The notes below the pieces were generated by a model. The model worked only from the letters and a program-made list of their open reading frames with translations. It had not been told where the DNA came from and ran no database searches. The translations under genes and the position numbers were made by a program. A stretch of 64,000 nt of DNA from an uncultured Nocardioides sp. (lineage in GTDB: Bacteria > Actinomycetota > Actinomycetes > Propionibacteriales > Nocardioidaceae): assembly GCF_947488515.1 (NCBI RefSeq), contig NZ_CANKZF010000002.1, forward strand, positions 904,294 through 968,293. Direction: 5' to 3'. Positions 1-9,503 of this stretch are shown here, in pieces. How positions within the stretch are numbered: position 1 is the first letter of the stretch; each line of letters starts with the position of its first letter.

Positions 1-57
1 ACGGGCCACACAGTATCGAGCCACGACCTCGGGTGTTCCCCGTGCGCAGCGGACAAC

Positions 58-63
58 TAGGCT
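58..63 (+). promoter_or_regulatory. leaderless-type -10 element of lpdA
   Basis: TAGGCT lies 6 nt before the GTG start of the dihydrolipoyl dehydrogenase gene and there is no purine-rich ribosome binding site between them. This TANNNT-N6-8-start layout recurs at about a dozen genes in the window and is typical of actinobacterial leaderless transcripts. No clear -35 was identified. Confidence 0.55.
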
Positions 64-69
64 GGGGGC

Positions 70-1473
70 GTGACCGACACGCACTTCGACACCCTCGTCC
101 TCGGCGCCGGCCCCGGTGGCTACGTCGCCGCGATCCGCGCCTCCCAGCTCGGCCAGAAGGTGGCCGTGGTGGAGGCCAAGTACTGGGGAGGTGTCTGCCT
201 CAACGTCGGCTGCATCCCGTCGAAGGCCCTGCTCAAGAACGCCGAGCTGGCGCACACGCTCCAGCACGAGAAGGCGAAGTTCGGCATCGAGGGCGACGCC
301 ACGATGTCCTTCGGCCCGACCCACAAGCGCAGCCGCGACGTGAGCGCCGGCATCGTCAAGGGCGTCCACTTCCTGATGAAGAAGAACAAGATCACCGAGA
401 TCGACGGCTGGGGCACGCTGACCAGCGCGACCGGGATCGACGTCAAGGCCGACGACGGCCAGACCACCGGCTACACCTTCGACAACCTGATCCTCGCCAC
501 CGGCGCCACCGTGCGCCTGGTGCCCGGCGTCGAGCTGAGCGACAACGTGGTGACCTACGAGGAGCAGATCCTCACCGACGAGCTGCCCGGCTCGATCGTC
601 ATCGGCGGCTCCGGCGCGATCGGCGTCGAGTTCGCCTACGTCATGGCCAACTTCGGCGTCGACGTCACGATCGTCGAGTTCCTCGACCGGATGGTCCCCA
701 CCGAGGACGCCGACATCTCCAAGGAGCTCCTCAAGCACTACAAGAAGCTCGGCGTGAAGGTGCTCACCTCCACGGCGGTCAAGAAGGTCGAGGACACCGG
801 CTCGGGCGTCAAGGTCACCATCGCGCCGGCCGCGGGTGGCGACGAGCAGGTGATCGAGGCCGACAAGTTCCTCGCCGCCTTCGGCTTCGCCCCGCGGGTG
901 ACGGGCTTCGGCCTCGAGGACATCGGAGTCGCGGTCTCCGAGCGCGGCGCGATCGAGATCGACGACTACATGCGCACCAACGTCGACAACGTCTACGCCA
1001 TCGGTGACTGCACCGGGAAGATGATGCTCGCCCACGTCGCCGAGGCGATGGGCATCGTGGCCGCCGAGACGATCAACGGCGCCGAGACGATGCCGGTCGA
1101 GTACGACTTCGTGCCCCGCGCCACCTACTGCATGCCGCAGATCGGCTCGTTCGGCTACAGCGAGGCCCAGGCCAAGGAGAAGGGCTACGACGTCAAGACG
1201 GCGACGTTCCCCTTCACCGCCAACGGCAAGGCGATGGGCCTCGGCGAGGCCGTCGGCTTCGTCAAGGTCGTCGCCGACGCCGAGCACAACGAGATCATCG
1301 GCACCCACATGATCGGCCCTGACGTCACCGAGCTGCTGCCGGTCATGACGCTGGCCCAGAAGTGGGACCTCACCGCCGACGAGGTGGCCCGCAACGTCTT
1401 CGCCCACCCGACCCTCGGTGAGGCCGTCAAGGAGGCCGTCCACGGCATCGCCGGTCACATGATCAACCTCTGA
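70..1473 (+). CDS. lpdA: dihydrolipoyl dehydrogenase (E3)
   Basis: This is the FAD-dependent E3 component that reoxidises dihydrolipoamide with NAD+ in pyruvate and 2-oxoglutarate dehydrogenase complexes and peroxide defence. The 467-residue length is normal for the family. An N-terminal FAD site ([11 protein letters not shown]) is followed by the redox disulfide motif [13 protein letters not shown] near residue 40, an NAD-binding GGSGAIG motif near 180, a second FAD motif (YAIGDCTG) near 310, and the C-terminal dimerisation domain with the active-site histidine motif (AHPTLGEA). The GTG start fits the leaderless -10 just upstream. The stop overlaps the start of the next flavoprotein gene by one base, so the two are probably cotranscribed. 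Confidence 0.96.
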   Translation: MTDTHFDTLVLGAGPGGYVAAIRASQLGQKVAVVEAKYWGGVCLNVGCIPSKALLKNAELAHTLQHEKAKFGIEGDATMSFGPTHKRSRDVSAGIVKGVHFLMKKNKITEIDGWGTLTSATGIDVKADDGQTTGYTFDNLILATGATVRLVPGVELSDNVVTYEEQILTDELPGSIVIGGSGAIGVEFAYVMANFGVDVTIVEFLDRMVPTEDADISKELLKHYKKLGVKVLTSTAVKKVEDTGSGVKVTIAPAAGGDEQVIEADKFLAAFGFAPRVTGFGLEDIGVAVSERGAIEIDDYMRTNVDNVYAIGDCTGKMMLAHVAEAMGIVAAETINGAETMPVEYDFVPRATYCMPQIGSFGYSEAQAKEKGYDVKTATFPFTANGKAMGLGEAVGFVKVVADAEHNEIIGTHMIGPDVTELLPVMTLAQKWDLTADEVARNVFAHPTLGEAVKEAVHGIAGHMINL

Positions 1474-2864
1474 TGGTCGACCACATCGTCATCGTCGGCG
1501 GGGGTCCGGGCGGCTACGAGGCCGCCCACGTGGCTGCGCAGCTGGGCGCGCAGGTCACCGTCGTCGACACCGACGGCGTCGGTGGCTCGGCGGTGCTCAC
1601 CGACTGTGTGCCGAGCAAGACGCTGATCGCCACGGCCGAGCTGATGACCGACATGTCGACGGCGCAGGAGCTCGGGGTCAACTTCCACGACCACCAGGGC
1701 GACGCGGCGACGACCATCAGCGTCGACCTGGCTCGGGTCAACGCCCGCGTCAAGCAGCTCGCAGCCGACCAGTCGACCGACATCGCGGCTCGCCTCGACC
1801 GCGACGGCGTACGCGTCATCACCGGTCGTGGCCGCCTCGGGCCGGACCTCACGGTCGTCGTCACGACCGCCGACGGTGAGGAGACCCTGCAGGCCGACGC
1901 GGTCATCGTCGCGACCGGTGCGGCGCCCCGCACGCTGCCGAGCGCCCAGCCCGACGGCGAGCGGATCCTCACCTGGGAGCAGGTCTACGACCTCACCGAG
2001 GTGCCGGAGAAGCTGGTCGTGGTCGGCTCGGGCGTCACCGGCGCGGAGTTCGCCAGCGCCTACCTGGCGCTCGGCATCGACGTGACGCTCGTCAGCAGCC
2101 GCGACAGGGTGCTGCCCGGCGAGGACGCCGACGCGTCGGCGGTGCTGGAGGACGTGGCCACCCGCCGCGGGATGAAGGTGCTCAGCCGCTCACGCATGCA
2201 GTCGGTGACCCGCGAGGGCGACGAGGTGACGGTGACCCTCACCGACGGCCGCACGGTCACCGGGAGCCACTGCATCCTCGCGCTCGGCTCCGTGCCCAAC
2301 ACCGCCGATCTCGGCCTCGAGGAGGCGGGCGTGGCCGTGGACGACGGCGGCTTCATCACCGTCGACCGCGTCTCGCGCACCTCGGCGCGCGGGATCTACT
2401 CCGCCGGCGACTGCACGGGCGTGCTGATGCTGGCCTCGGTGGCGGCGATGCAGGGCCGGATCGCGATGTGGCACTTCCTCGGCGACGCGGTCGCGCCGCT
2501 GGACCTCAAGAAGGTGTCGTCCAACGTCTTCACGTCCCCGGAGATCGCCACCGTCGGCTGGTCGCAGCAGGCCGTCGACGCCGGCGAGATCGAGGCCGAG
2601 GTCGTCACCCTGCCGCTCGCCGGCAACGCCCGCGCCAAGATGCAGGGCGTGCGCGACGGCTTCGTGAAGCTCTTCTGCCGTCCGGGCACCGGCATCGTGG
2701 TCGGGGGAGTGGTCGTCGGGCCGCGGGCCTCCGAGCTCATCCACCCGGTGTCGGTCGCGGTCGCGGAGTCGCTGACCGCCGACCAGCTCGCCCACGCGTT
2801 CACCGTCTACCCATCGATGAGCGGGTCGGTCGCCGAGGCCGCCCGGCGCCTGCACCACGTCTGA
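1473..2864 (+). CDS. NAD(P)H-quinone dehydrogenase, Rv3303c-like flavoprotein disulfide reductase homologue
   Basis: This 463-residue protein has the whole flavoprotein disulfide reductase fold: FAD motif GGGPGGYEAA, NAD-binding GSGVTGAEFA, second FAD motif YSAGDCTGV and dimerisation domain. The redox motif, however, reads GGSAVLTDCVPSK, so the first cysteine of the usual CxxxxC pair is alanine and no active disulfide can form. This matches the mycobacterial Rv3303c (LpdA) subfamily, which reduces quinones with NAD(P)H and does not act as an E3. Its ATG overlaps the lpdA stop (TGATG), pointing to an operon. Its last 65 bases overlap the convergent nei gene. Subfamily assignment rests on motif memory. 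Confidence 0.85.
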   Translation: MVDHIVIVGGGPGGYEAAHVAAQLGAQVTVVDTDGVGGSAVLTDCVPSKTLIATAELMTDMSTAQELGVNFHDHQGDAATTISVDLARVNARVKQLAADQSTDIAARLDRDGVRVITGRGRLGPDLTVVVTTADGEETLQADAVIVATGAAPRTLPSAQPDGERILTWEQVYDLTEVPEKLVVVGSGVTGAEFASAYLALGIDVTLVSSRDRVLPGEDADASAVLEDVATRRGMKVLSRSRMQSVTREGDEVTVTLTDGRTVTGSHCILALGSVPNTADLGLEEAGVAVDDGGFITVDRVSRTSARGIYSAGDCTGVLMLASVAAMQGRIAMWHFLGDAVAPLDLKKVSSNVFTSPEIATVGWSQQAVDAGEIEAEVVTLPLAGNARAKMQGVRDGFVKLFCRPGTGIVVGGVVVGPRASELIHPVSVAVAESLTADQLAHAFTVYPSMSGSVAEAARRLHHV

Positions 2865-3708
2865 CCCCGGGTCCGTCGCCGACGCGGGCCTCGGGGCCCG
2901 GGCCCGGCTGGCACGACCGGCACCACCACGTGCGGCGGTTGGCGGCGTCGCCCGGCACCTCGGCCTGCACGCTCACCGGACCTCCACACCGGCGGCAGCC
3001 CTGCCGCTGGCGGCCGGTGATCCAGTGGTCGTCGCCCTTCACCGGTGAACCGGTGGTCACCTGGTAGGCGCCCGGCACGCGCGCCGAGTGGCGCAGCATC
3101 GTGGCGGCGCGCTCGACGAGGTGGGGCACGTCCACCTCGCCGACCGGCGTCCACGGGCTCACGCCGCTGAGGAAGGCGAGCTCGTTGGCCCAGAGGTTGC
3201 CGAGGCCGGCGAGCGACCGCTGGTCGAGCAGCGCGGTCACCAGCGGCGTGGTCGGCGCGGCGAGCAGGCGGCGGACCGCCTCCTCGGCGTCCCAGTCGTC
3301 ACGGAGCGGGTCGGGACCGAGGTGGCCGACCAGGTCGGCCTCGCGGTCGGTCGGCACGAGGGCGAGGTCGTGCAGCCGGATGCCGTGGACGGTGCGCCCG
3401 TCGTCGAGGGACCACACCAGCCGGACGTGGGGCTGCAGCTTGCCGGGCAGCCGCTTGCCCGGCGCCAGGGTGGACCACGAGCCGTCCATGCGGAGGTGGC
3501 TGTGGAGCGTGGCCGGCGGCGAGCCCGCCGTCGGCCCGAACCGCGTCAACAGGTGCTTGCCGTGGGTGTCGTGCCCGACGACCTCGCGGCCCGACAGGTC
3601 GCGCGTGGCGAGCGCGGGCGTGCGGAAGTCGGAGCGCTCCACCGTGTGGCCCACGAGCTGGCGGTCCAGTCGGCGGGCGAGCTTCCACACGCTGTCTCCC
3701 TCGGGCAC
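2800..3708 (-). CDS. nei2: Fpg/Nei family DNA glycosylase, endonuclease VIII-like (Nei2)
   Basis: This is a base-excision repair bifunctional glycosylase/AP lyase for oxidised pyrimidines. The mature N-terminus PEGDSVWKLA supplies the catalytic proline (Pro2) and glutamate (Glu3) once Met is removed. HSHLRMDGSW and GKHLLTRFG follow in the N-terminal domain, then the helix-two-turn-helix (LLDQRSLAGLGNLWANE) near residue 165. A C-terminal zinc finger (CRRCGG...WWCRSCQ) lies near 235-265. The opening resembles mycobacterial Nei2. Start is GTG. The Arg/Gly-rich tail after the zinc finger runs antisense into the preceding flavoprotein gene for 65 bp. Confidence 0.9.
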   Translation of the reverse strand: MPEGDSVWKLARRLDRQLVGHTVERSDFRTPALATRDLSGREVVGHDTHGKHLLTRFGPTAGSPPATLHSHLRMDGSWSTLAPGKRLPGKLQPHVRLVWSLDDGRTVHGIRLHDLALVPTDREADLVGHLGPDPLRDDWDAEEAVRRLLAAPTTPLVTALLDQRSLAGLGNLWANELAFLSGVSPWTPVGEVDVPHLVERAATMLRHSARVPGAYQVTTGSPVKGDDHWITGRQRQGCRRCGGPVSVQAEVPGDAANRRTWWCRSCQPGPGPEARVGDGPGVRRGAGAGRPRRPTRSSMGRR

Positions 3709-3779
3709 CCGTCCAGTGTCACAGGCGGGGGTGGGACAGTCCCGGCCCGGGACCGGCGGTCCGCGCCTCCCGCTGATCT

Positions 3780-3826
3780 GGCGGTCCGTGCCCCGAACGC
3801 CCGGACCGCCTGTAACCTCGGAGGTT
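3780..3826. repeat. two inverted repeats in the nei2/SpoIID divergent spacer
   Basis: A 9-bp inverted repeat (GGCGGTCCG at 3780-3788, CGGACCGCC at 3802-3810) is followed at once by the palindrome AACCTCGGAGGTT (3814-3826). The palindrome overlaps a possible extended -10 (TGTAACCT, TAACCT at 3813-3818) for the SpoIID-like gene. This could be an operator pair or a promoter-proximal hairpin. No regulator is adjacent. Confidence 0.4.
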
Positions 3827-3854
3827 CGTCGTCCGTTCTCGGGGGAGAGACCAC

Positions 3855-5096
3855 ATGATGACCCGTTCCCGCCTGCTGCCGATCGTGCTCGCCGCGAGCG
3901 CGCTGCTGCTCCCTGCCCTGCCGGCCTCGGCGACCGAGGCGCCGGGGGCCGAGCCGCGCCAGAAGGTCGAGGCCTGGGCCGTCCCCGGCAGCAGCGCGAT
4001 CACCATCACCGGCCACGGCTTCGGCCACGGCAACGGCATGTCGCAGTACGGCGCGCTGGGCGCGGCCCAGCAGGGCCTGACCTGGCAGCAGATCAACGAG
4101 TTCTACTACCCCGGCACCACCTGGGGAGCGGTCCGCGGCAAGCTCCGCGTGCTCATCACCGCCGACACCGGCCGCGACGTGCAGGTCGCTGCCGAGCGCG
4201 GGCTCAAGGTCGGCAAGGTGGGTCGCTCGCGCACCTGGCGCGTGCCGTCCACCAACGCGCGCAAGTGGCGCCTCGTGGCCGCTGGGCGCGACACCGCCGT
4301 CCAGTGGACGAAGGGCGGCTCGTGGCGCACCTGGAAGAAGGTCCGCGGCGAGGCGGAGTTCAGCGCCGCCGACGGCCGCCTGACCCTCGTGCTGCCCGGC
4401 GCCCGACGCGACTACCGCGGCACGCTGCAGTCCGTGGCCCCGCGCCTGGGCGGCAAGCGCCAGACCGTCAACCGGGTCGGCATGGAGGCCTACCTGCGCG
4501 GCGTCGTGCCGCAGGAGGTGCCCGCGCTGTGGACCCCGGCCGCGGTCAGCGCCCAGTCCGTCGCGGCCCGCACCTACGCGGCGTTCGAGCGCTCGCACCC
4601 CAACGCCTCCCACTACGACCTCTGCGACACCACGCAGTGCCAGGTCTACGGCGGAGCGGACGTCGAGCACCCGGCTGCGACCGCGGCCATCAAGGCCACG
4701 GCCGGGCAGGGTCTCTACTACGACGGACGACCGGCGTTCACGCAGTTCTCCGCCAGCAACGGCGGGTTCTCCTCGGCCGGCTCCATGCCCTACCTGGTGG
4801 CGCAGCCCGACCCCTACGACGGCCTGGTCAACCCGAGCTACTCCACGTGGACCACCACCATCGACGACACGCAGGTCGAGAAGCACTGGCCCGACCTGGG
4901 CGACCTCACCGGCATCGAGGTCGTCACGCGCGACGGCAACGGCGAGTGGGGCGGCCGCGTCACCGACATGGCGTTCGTCTTCACCGGCGGCCGGGCCACG
5001 CTGAGCGGCGACGACGCCCGCTCCTACCTCGGCCTCTACTCCGACTGGTTCACGTTCAGCGTCATCCCACGACAGAAGGGCCCCGCGCGCCAGTGA
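3855..5096 (+). CDS. secreted SpoIID/LytB domain protein
   Basis: This is a 413-residue exported protein with a clear signal peptide (Arg near the start, a hydrophobic LLPIVLAASALLLPALPASA run, cleavage near residue 25). The mature part opens with GHGFGHGNGMSQYGALG and contains MEAYLRGVVPQEVP, the SpoIID motif carrying the glutamate used as catalytic acid in SpoIID lytic transglycosylases, then SAQSVAARTYA and QFSASNGGFSS. The family acts on denuded peptidoglycan glycan strands or enhances amidases. A non-sporulating actinobacterium would use it in general wall remodelling (inference). GGGGGAGAG precedes the ATGATG start pair. The gene is coupled by a GTGA overlap to an SGNH lipoprotein. Confidence 0.85.
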   Translation: MMTRSRLLPIVLAASALLLPALPASATEAPGAEPRQKVEAWAVPGSSAITITGHGFGHGNGMSQYGALGAAQQGLTWQQINEFYYPGTTWGAVRGKLRVLITADTGRDVQVAAERGLKVGKVGRSRTWRVPSTNARKWRLVAAGRDTAVQWTKGGSWRTWKKVRGEAEFSAADGRLTLVLPGARRDYRGTLQSVAPRLGGKRQTVNRVGMEAYLRGVVPQEVPALWTPAAVSAQSVAARTYAAFERSHPNASHYDLCDTTQCQVYGGADVEHPAATAAIKATAGQGLYYDGRPAFTQFSASNGGFSSAGSMPYLVAQPDPYDGLVNPSYSTWTTTIDDTQVEKHWPDLGDLTGIEVVTRDGNGEWGGRVTDMAFVFTGGRATLSGDDARSYLGLYSDWFTFSVIPRQKGPARQ

Positions 5097-6037
5097 CCCG
5101 ACGACTCAGGCTGGCGGCGGCAGTCGCCGCCCTCGCTCTCGCCGCGTCCGCCTGCGAGTCCGGCCAGGCGGCCGGCGACGGCGGCGCCGACCTGCCCGAC
5201 CCCGTCGTCGACACCGAGGTGACGTCCCGGGTCGACTACGTCGCGATGGGCGACTCGTTCTCGGCCGGCCCGTTCATCGGCACAATGCGCACCGACCCGC
5301 AGGGCTGTGCACGCTCCAAGGACAACTACCCGGCGTTCCTGGCCGACTGGCTCGACGTCGCCAGCTACACCGACGTGACCTGCTCGGCCGCCACGACCCG
5401 GGATCTCCACGCGCCGATGGTGATGTTCGACGGCAACACCACCGGGCCGCAGGTCGACGCGCTGTCCGCCGACACCGACCTCGTCACGCTTGGCATCGGC
5501 GGCAACGACTTCGGCATCTACGACTCGCTCATCCAGTGCCAGCGCGGACCGGCGGTCTCCTGCCCGGTCGACCAGCTGCGCGCCGACACCGGCAAGGTCG
5601 CCGGTCGGGTCGAGGAGGCTGTCCGGCGCATCGCTGAGGTCGCCCCCGACGCCGAGGTCCTCGTCGTCGGCTACCCCGACATCCTGCCCACCGAGGGCAC
5701 CTGCCGCGCCGTCGGCGTCCCGGCCGAGGTGCTGGCGCCGGTGACCGAGGTCGCCGACATGCTCAACGCCTCGATCCGCCGCGGCGCCCGGGCGGCAGGA
5801 GCGTCGTACGTCGACATGGCGGCGGTCTCCGACGGCCACGACGTCTGTGCCAAGGGCCGGGCGTGGGTCAACGGCCCGCGGTTCCGCGCGGGCATCGCGG
5901 CGCCGTTCCACCCGAAGATCAACGGCATGCGAGCCGTCGCCACCGAGGTGTTCCGGCAGGTGACGGGGGAGGTCCCCGAGGAGATCACGGACTACGCGGA
6001 GCCCGACCCCGACGTGGTCGTCCTCAACGAGGGCTGA
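5093..6037 (+). CDS. SGNH/GDSL-family hydrolase, probable lipoprotein
   Basis: A GTG at 5093 overlaps the previous stop (GTGA) and gives 314 residues. The N-terminus is a signal with a lipobox-like LAASAC around Cys21, so it is probably anchored on the outer face of the membrane. Block I GDSFSAG (Ser near 55), block III GIGGNDFG and a C-terminal FHPKINGM motif supply the Ser, Gly/Asn and His of the SGNH esterase/lipase fold. Several extra cysteines suggest disulfides. The substrate is unknown; an acyl ester on lipid or cell-wall polymer is plausible given the coupled SpoIID-like gene. The 3' end overlaps the convergent pyc gene by 14 bp. Confidence 0.85.
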   Translation: MTRRLRLAAAVAALALAASACESGQAAGDGGADLPDPVVDTEVTSRVDYVAMGDSFSAGPFIGTMRTDPQGCARSKDNYPAFLADWLDVASYTDVTCSAATTRDLHAPMVMFDGNTTGPQVDALSADTDLVTLGIGGNDFGIYDSLIQCQRGPAVSCPVDQLRADTGKVAGRVEEAVRRIAEVAPDAEVLVVGYPDILPTEGTCRAVGVPAEVLAPVTEVADMLNASIRRGARAAGASYVDMAAVSDGHDVCAKGRAWVNGPRFRAGIAAPFHPKINGMRAVATEVFRQVTGEVPEEITDYAEPDPDVVVLNEG

Positions 6038-9000
6038 TCACCAGCACCAGGTCGCCGCCCTCGGCGGCCTTCGTGGACGGCATCGCGAGCCGCTGGACCG
6101 TGCCCGCGACGGGGGCGGTGATCGAGGCCTCCATCTTCATCGCCTCGATCGTCGCGACGGTCTGGCCGGCCTCGACGGAGTCACCCTCGGCGACGGTCAC
6201 GGTGACCGCGCCGTCGTAGGGGGCGGCGACGTGACCGCTGGTGGACGGGTCGGCCTTCTCGGCGGACACGACGTCGGCGGAGATGCTGCGGTCGCGCACC
6301 TGCACAGGACGCAGCTGTCCGTCCACGGTCGCCATCACGTTGCGGAAGCCGCGCTCGTCGGGCTCGCTGATCGCCTCGAGCCCGAAGATCATCTCGCGGC
6401 CCTCGCGGACGCGGACCTGGTGCTCCTCGCCACGACGCAAGCCGTAGAGGTAGTCGATCGTCGAGACGCCCGACAGGTCGCCGTACTTCTCCCGCGACTC
6501 GTGGAAGGCGGCCGTCGGACCGGGGAAGAGCAGCTCGTTGAGCGTCGCGCGACGATCTGCCGCCTCAGGGGACGCCAGGCTGGCCTGCTGCTCGGCGGTC
6601 AGGGTCTCAGCCGGCTGCTTCCAGGTCTTCCCGGCCAGCGCCTTGCTGCGGAACGGCTCGGGCCAGCCGCCGGGCGGGTCGCCCAGCTCGCCGTTGAGGA
6701 AGCCGATCACGGAGTCCGGGACGTCGTACGACGCCGGGTCCGCCTCGAACTCGGCCGGGTCGGCCTTGGCCGCGACGAGCGCGAGCGCGAGGTCGCCGAC
6801 GACCTTGGACGACGGGGTCACCTTCACGACGTTGCCGAGGATGTCGTTGGCCGCGGCGTACATGTCCTCGACCTGCTCGAACCTCTCGCCCAGGCCGAGC
6901 GCGATCGCCTGCTGGCGCAGGTTGGAGAGCTGGCCGCCGGGGATCTCGTGGCGGTAGACCCGACCGGTGGGAGCGGGGAGGCCCGACTCGAACGGCGCGT
7001 AGACGCGTCGGACGGCCTCCCAGTAGGGCTCCATCGCGTTGACCGCGGCGAGCGAGAGGCCGGTCTCGCGCTCGGAGTGGTCGGTCGCGGAGACGAGAGC
7101 GGAGAGCGCCGGCTGCGAGGTGCCGCCGGCCATCGAGGCGGAGGCCGCGTCAACGGCGTCGACCCCGGCGTCGATCGCCGCGAGCAGCGTCGCGAGCTGG
7201 CCGCCGGGGGTGTCGTGGGTGTGCAGGTGGACCGGCAGGTCGAAGCGCTCGCGCAGCGCCGTCACCAGCGTGCGGGCTGCGGGGGCGCGGAGCAGGCCGG
7301 CCATGTCCTTGATCGCCAGCACGTGCGCGCCGGCCTCGACGATCTGGTCGGCGAGGCGGAGGTAGTAGTCGAGCGTGTAGAGCTTCTCGCCCGGCGAGGA
7401 CAGGTCGCCGGTGTAGCAGAGCGCGACCTCGGCGACCGACGTGCCGGTGGCGCGGACGGCGTCGATGGCCGGGCGCATCTGGGAGACGTCGTTGAGGGCG
7501 TCGAAGACGCGGAAGACGTCGATGCCGGTCTCGGCGGCCTCCTGGACGAAGGCCTCGGTGACCTCGGTGGGGTACGGCGTGTAGCCGACGGTGTTGCGGC
7601 CGCGGAGCAGCATCTGGAGGCCGATGTTGGGGATCGCCTCGCGCAGGGCGGCGAGCCGCTCCCACGGGTCCTCGTTGAGGAAGCGGAGGGCCACGTCGTA
7701 CGTCGCCCCGCCCCAGCACTCGACCGACCACAGCTGAGGCGTCGTACGGGCCACGTGGTCGGCCACGGCGAGGAGGTCGCGGGTGCGCACGCGGGTCGCG
7801 AGCAGCGACTGGTGGGCGTCTCGGAACGTCGTGTCGGTGACGGCGACGGTCTTCGCCGCGCGCAGCCGGCGGGCGAACTCCTCCGGGCCGATCTCGCGCA
7901 GCAGCTGGCGGGTGCCGTCGGGCACCGGCTGCGATCGGTCGAGCCGGGGAAGCTTGCTGACCGGCGACACCGAGACCGGCGCGGTGCCGTGGGGCTGGTT
8001 CACGGTGACGTCGGCGAGGAAGTCGAGCAGGCGGGTGGCGCGGTCGCCGCCGAACTGCGCCTTGAGCAGCTGCGGGTGGTCCTCGATGAACGAGGTCGTC
8101 ACGCCGCCGGCCGCGAAGTCGGGGTCGGCGAGCACGGCCTGGAGGAAGCCGACGTTGGTCGAGACGCCCCGGATGCGGAACTCCAGGAGCGCCCGGCGGG
8201 CCTTCTGCACGGCTGCCTCGAAGGTGCGGCCGCGACAGGTGAGCTTGGCGAGCATCGAGTCGAAGTGCGGGCTGATCTCGGCGCCGGTGTAGGTCGTGCC
8301 GCCGTCGAGGCGCACGCCCGGGCCACCGGGCGAGCGGTACATCGTGATCTTGCCGGTGTCGGGGCGGAAGCCGTTGGCCGGGTCCTCGGTGGTGATCCGG
8401 CACTGCAGCGCGAAGCCACGCGGCTGCACCGAGTCCTGGGTGAGCTCGAGGTCGGCGAGGGTCGCGCCGGCGGCGATGCGCATCTGCGACTGCACGAGGT
8501 CGACGCCGGTGACCTCCTCGGTCACGGTGTGCTCGACCTGGATGCGCGGGTTCATCTCGATGAAGACGTACTTGCCCGACGGGTCGAGGAGGAACTCGAC
8601 GGTGCCGGCGTTCTTGTAGTTGATCTCGCGGGCGAAGCGCACCGCGTCGGCACAGATGCGGTCGCGGAGCTCGGGGTCGAGGTTGGGCGCCGGGGCGATC
8701 TCGACGACCTTCTGGTGGCGTCGCTGGACCGAGCAGTCGCGCTCGTAGAGGTGGATCACGCCCTGATCGGAGCCGGTGCCGTCGGAGAGGATCTGCACCT
8801 CGATGTGGCGGGGGTCCACCACGGCCTGCTCGATGAAGACGGTCGGGTCGCCGAAGGCGCCCTCGGCCTCACGCATGCAGGTCTCGATCGCCTCGCGCAG
8901 GTCGGCACGGTCGTCGACGCGACGCATGCCGCGCCCACCACCGCCGGCGACGGCCTTCACGAAGAGGGGTGCCTCGATCGTCTCGGCGGCCTTCACCAGC

Positions 9001-9428
9001 TCGTCGACGTCGGTCGACGGCGGGACGGACTCGAGCACGGGTACGCCGGCGGCCTTGGCCGCGGCGATCGCGCGCGCCTTGTTGCCGGTGAGGGTGAGCA
9101 CCTCGGCGCTCGGACCGATGAAGGTGATGCCCGCGGCGGCGCACGCCTCGGCGAGGGCGGGGTTCTCCGAGAGGAAGCCGTAGCCGGGGTAGATCGCGTC
9201 CGCGCCGCAGCGGACCGCGACGTCGACGATGGCCTGCGGGTCGAGGTAGGCGCGGACGGGGTGGCCCTCCTCACCGATCTGGTAGGCCTCCTCGGCCTTC
9301 ATCCGGTGCTCGGACCCGCGGTCCTCGTGAGGGAAGACGGCCACCGTGCGCGCGCCGATCTCGCGTGCTGCACGGAAGGCCCGGACTGCGATCTCGCCAC
9401 GGTTGGCGACGAGCACCTTGGAGAACAT
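6024..9428 (-). CDS. pyc: pyruvate carboxylase
   Basis: This anaplerotic enzyme converts pyruvate, bicarbonate and ATP to oxaloacetate. At 1134 residues it is the full single-chain type. The biotin carboxylase domain begins [20 protein letters not shown] and has the glycine-rich ATP loop GGGGRGMRRV near 165. The carboxyltransferase domain starts around 530 with TDTTFRDAHQSLLATRVRT. The C-terminal biotinyl domain has the acceptor lysine in EAMKMEA near 1100. A leaderless-type TAGCGT lies 6 nt before the ATG. The biotin ligase that would modify it is encoded at 41974-42771. Confidence 0.97.
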   Translation of the reverse strand: MFSKVLVANRGEIAVRAFRAAREIGARTVAVFPHEDRGSEHRMKAEEAYQIGEEGHPVRAYLDPQAIVDVAVRCGADAIYPGYGFLSENPALAEACAAAGITFIGPSAEVLTLTGNKARAIAAAKAAGVPVLESVPPSTDVDELVKAAETIEAPLFVKAVAGGGGRGMRRVDDRADLREAIETCMREAEGAFGDPTVFIEQAVVDPRHIEVQILSDGTGSDQGVIHLYERDCSVQRRHQKVVEIAPAPNLDPELRDRICADAVRFAREINYKNAGTVEFLLDPSGKYVFIEMNPRIQVEHTVTEEVTGVDLVQSQMRIAAGATLADLELTQDSVQPRGFALQCRITTEDPANGFRPDTGKITMYRSPGGPGVRLDGGTTYTGAEISPHFDSMLAKLTCRGRTFEAAVQKARRALLEFRIRGVSTNVGFLQAVLADPDFAAGGVTTSFIEDHPQLLKAQFGGDRATRLLDFLADVTVNQPHGTAPVSVSPVSKLPRLDRSQPVPDGTRQLLREIGPEEFARRLRAAKTVAVTDTTFRDAHQSLLATRVRTRDLLAVADHVARTTPQLWSVECWGGATYDVALRFLNEDPWERLAALREAIPNIGLQMLLRGRNTVGYTPYPTEVTEAFVQEAAETGIDVFRVFDALNDVSQMRPAIDAVRATGTSVAEVALCYTGDLSSPGEKLYTLDYYLRLADQIVEAGAHVLAIKDMAGLLRAPAARTLVTALRERFDLPVHLHTHDTPGGQLATLLAAIDAGVDAVDAASASMAGGTSQPALSALVSATDHSERETGLSLAAVNAMEPYWEAVRRVYAPFESGLPAPTGRVYRHEIPGGQLSNLRQQAIALGLGERFEQVEDMYAAANDILGNVVKVTPSSKVVGDLALALVAAKADPAEFEADPASYDVPDSVIGFLNGELGDPPGGWPEPFRSKALAGKTWKQPAETLTAEQQASLASPEAADRRATLNELLFPGPTAAFHESREKYGDLSGVSTIDYLYGLRRGEEHQVRVREGREMIFGLEAISEPDERGFRNVMATVDGQLRPVQVRDRSISADVVSAEKADPSTSGHVAAPYDGAVTVTVAEGDSVEAGQTVATIEAMKMEASITAPVAGTVQRLAMPSTKAAEGGDLVLVISPR

Positions 9429-9434
9429 GGGCGC

Positions 9435-9440
9435 ACGCTA
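9435..9440 (-). promoter_or_regulatory. leaderless-type -10 element of pyc
   Basis: On the minus strand TAGCGT is followed by GCGCCC and then the ATG of pyc, with no ribosome binding site. Confidence 0.5.
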
Positions 9441-9503
9441 TCGAGAGACGTGTGTGACCTGGGTTACCCGTCCGTACGCCGGTCGGCTGGCGGACCCCGC
9501 GCG

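Noticed and set aside
3546..4886. A 446-codon minus-strand frame opposite the SpoIID-like gene
   Set aside because: Antisense shadow caused by high GC; the plus strand carries conserved motifs and a signal peptide.
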